Assembly: GCA_031402225.1 (NCBI GenBank)
Contig: JANNSD010000118.1
Coordinates: 1 to 55,057 of the forward strand
Source: JAGGAG01 sp031402225
GTDB lineage: Bacteria; Gemmatimonadota; Gemmatimonadetes; Gemmatimonadales; GWC2-71-9
Reading direction: 5' to 3'
DNA length: 55,057 nt
In this document: positions 54,533 to 55,057 of the stretch, one piece after another
How the letters are laid out: each line of letters starts with the position of its first letter
How positions within the stretch are numbered: position 1 is the stretch's first letter
Position numbers and translations under genes: made by a program
Notes under the pieces: generated by a model
Database searches by the model: none
Told to the model about the DNA's origin: nothing
Seen by the model: only the letters and a program-made list of their open reading frames with translations

Positions 54533-55057
54533 TTACACCGCCGCCTTCGATCCGTTCAGGTACCTCCCCTCGAGCCACCCGATGCACATGACCAGCCAGG
54601 TCGCGAGCACAAACGGGGCGGTGAGGGCCGGCAAGCCCAGCAATGGCACGAACTCCGTCATCGGCACGGAGAGCAGGATTCCGAGCAGGGGTGGAATGAG
54701 CGACTTCCGCCAGAGGGAGAGGGCCACGGCGGCCAGGGTCGCGTTGTAGCCGTACAGGCCGAGCGCGATGTTCTCGAACTGCGCGCGGTCGATCAGCCGC
54801 TCGGGATCGAGGCCCCGGGCGCCCGCCGTCAGGTGATAGCTGGCGACGAGCATGCCGAGCACCGAACCCAGGAGCACCCAGGCGGCGTGCTTCCGGTCAC
54901 TGACGAAGATGCCGGCCAGGAAGAGGATCCCGGTCCAGACGCTGCCCTGGAACATCACCTGGCCAATGCCGTGCGCCGTGGCTTCGAGGAACGGATGTAC
55001 TGGGAGGTTCGGCACCAGGAGCCCCGCAGCAGGATCAGTCCCGGCGGCGCTCAGCGC
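54533..55057 (-). CDS. urea transporter (UT family), partial
   Basis: The visible 174 codons are the C-terminal repeat of a SLC14-type urea channel: GIGQVMFQGSVWTGILFLAG, ALGLYGYNATLAAVAL and LPALTAPFVLATWLVM. The frame stays open to the window edge, so the N-terminal repeat lies outside; a GTG at 55015 is probably not the true start. It is 41 bp upstream of ureA on the same strand, which supports urea uptake feeding the urease. Confidence 0.9.
   Translation of the reverse strand, partial: ALSAAGTDPAAGLLVPNLPVHPFLEATAHGIGQVMFQGSVWTGILFLAGIFVSDRKHAAWVLLGSVLGMLVASYHLTAGARGLDPERLIDRAQFENIALGLYGYNATLAAVALSLWRKSLIPPLLGILLSVPMTEFVPLLGLPALTAPFVLATWLVMCIGWLEGRYLNGSKAAV

Overview
The window looks like a chromosomal segment of a GC-rich diderm bacterium. 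Gemmatimonadota is my best guess, inferred from composition and gene content rather than from any marker search. Diderm features are a LolA carrier, two outer-membrane beta-barrel proteins, several lipobox proteins and a Tat-exported lipoprotein. The primary-type sigma factor is short and lacks region 1.1. No rRNA, CRISPR array, transposase or prophage was seen, and the replication origin is not here.

Layout. 0-7.7 kb: arfB, ywlC and ggt on the minus strand, divergent from an NtrC-type regulator with a small membrane protein; then an aldehyde dehydrogenase and the sigma factor. 7.7-10.9 kb: a sulfur operon metY - beta-carbonic anhydrase - metX. It is preceded by a previously unlisted 32-codon Cys/Met-rich leader ORF and a complete 1:2 / 2:3 / 3:4 attenuator. 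11-15 kb: yajQ, a SpoIID-like lipoprotein, an oxidoreductase and a DUF4105 (Lnb-like) membrane protein. 15-17.3 kb: a Crp-family regulator, a metallo-beta-lactamase-fold hydrolase and a CsgG-like protein. 17.4-23.1 kb: a tightly overlapping operon rpmE-prfA-prmC-ylbF-tmk-ctpA-DUF2520.

23.1-26.8 kb: lolA, a lower-GC two-gene insert (glycine-zipper protein and an unusual lipoprotein) and a DAHP synthase. 26.8-39.2 kb: a long minus-strand run rpsF-rpsR-DUF2232-rplI-FakA/FakB fusion-rsfS-protease/propeller/barrel fusion-SPOR lipoprotein-smc. 39.5-44.2 kb: a MOSC protein, then prs-rplY-pth-ychF-Bax1 on the minus strand; pth appears to start with CTG. 44.5-46.5 kb: a small lipoprotein with a strong terminator, tRNA-Gln(TTG), and a divergent PurD-like ATP-grasp protein. 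46.5-55 kb: a urea module of nickel transporter, porin, Tat-exported carbonic anhydrase lipoprotein, ureABC with ureF, ureG and ureD, and the C-terminal half of a urea transporter cut by the window edge. ureE was not found.

Two signals run through the window. First, several promoters place the -10 hexamer only 5-12 bases before the start codon (arfB, metY leader, PurD-like gene, prs), so leaderless or nearly leaderless mRNAs look common, while genes inside operons often carry Shine-Dalgarno sequences or overlap the previous stop. Second, short tandem or inverted arrays (7-bp GGGAGAC, 7-bp GAGTCGT, 8-bp GACGTGAG, 20-bp TGCGCTCAGGATGACATTGG) sit at gene boundaries, and two of them supply the stop codon of the adjoining gene.
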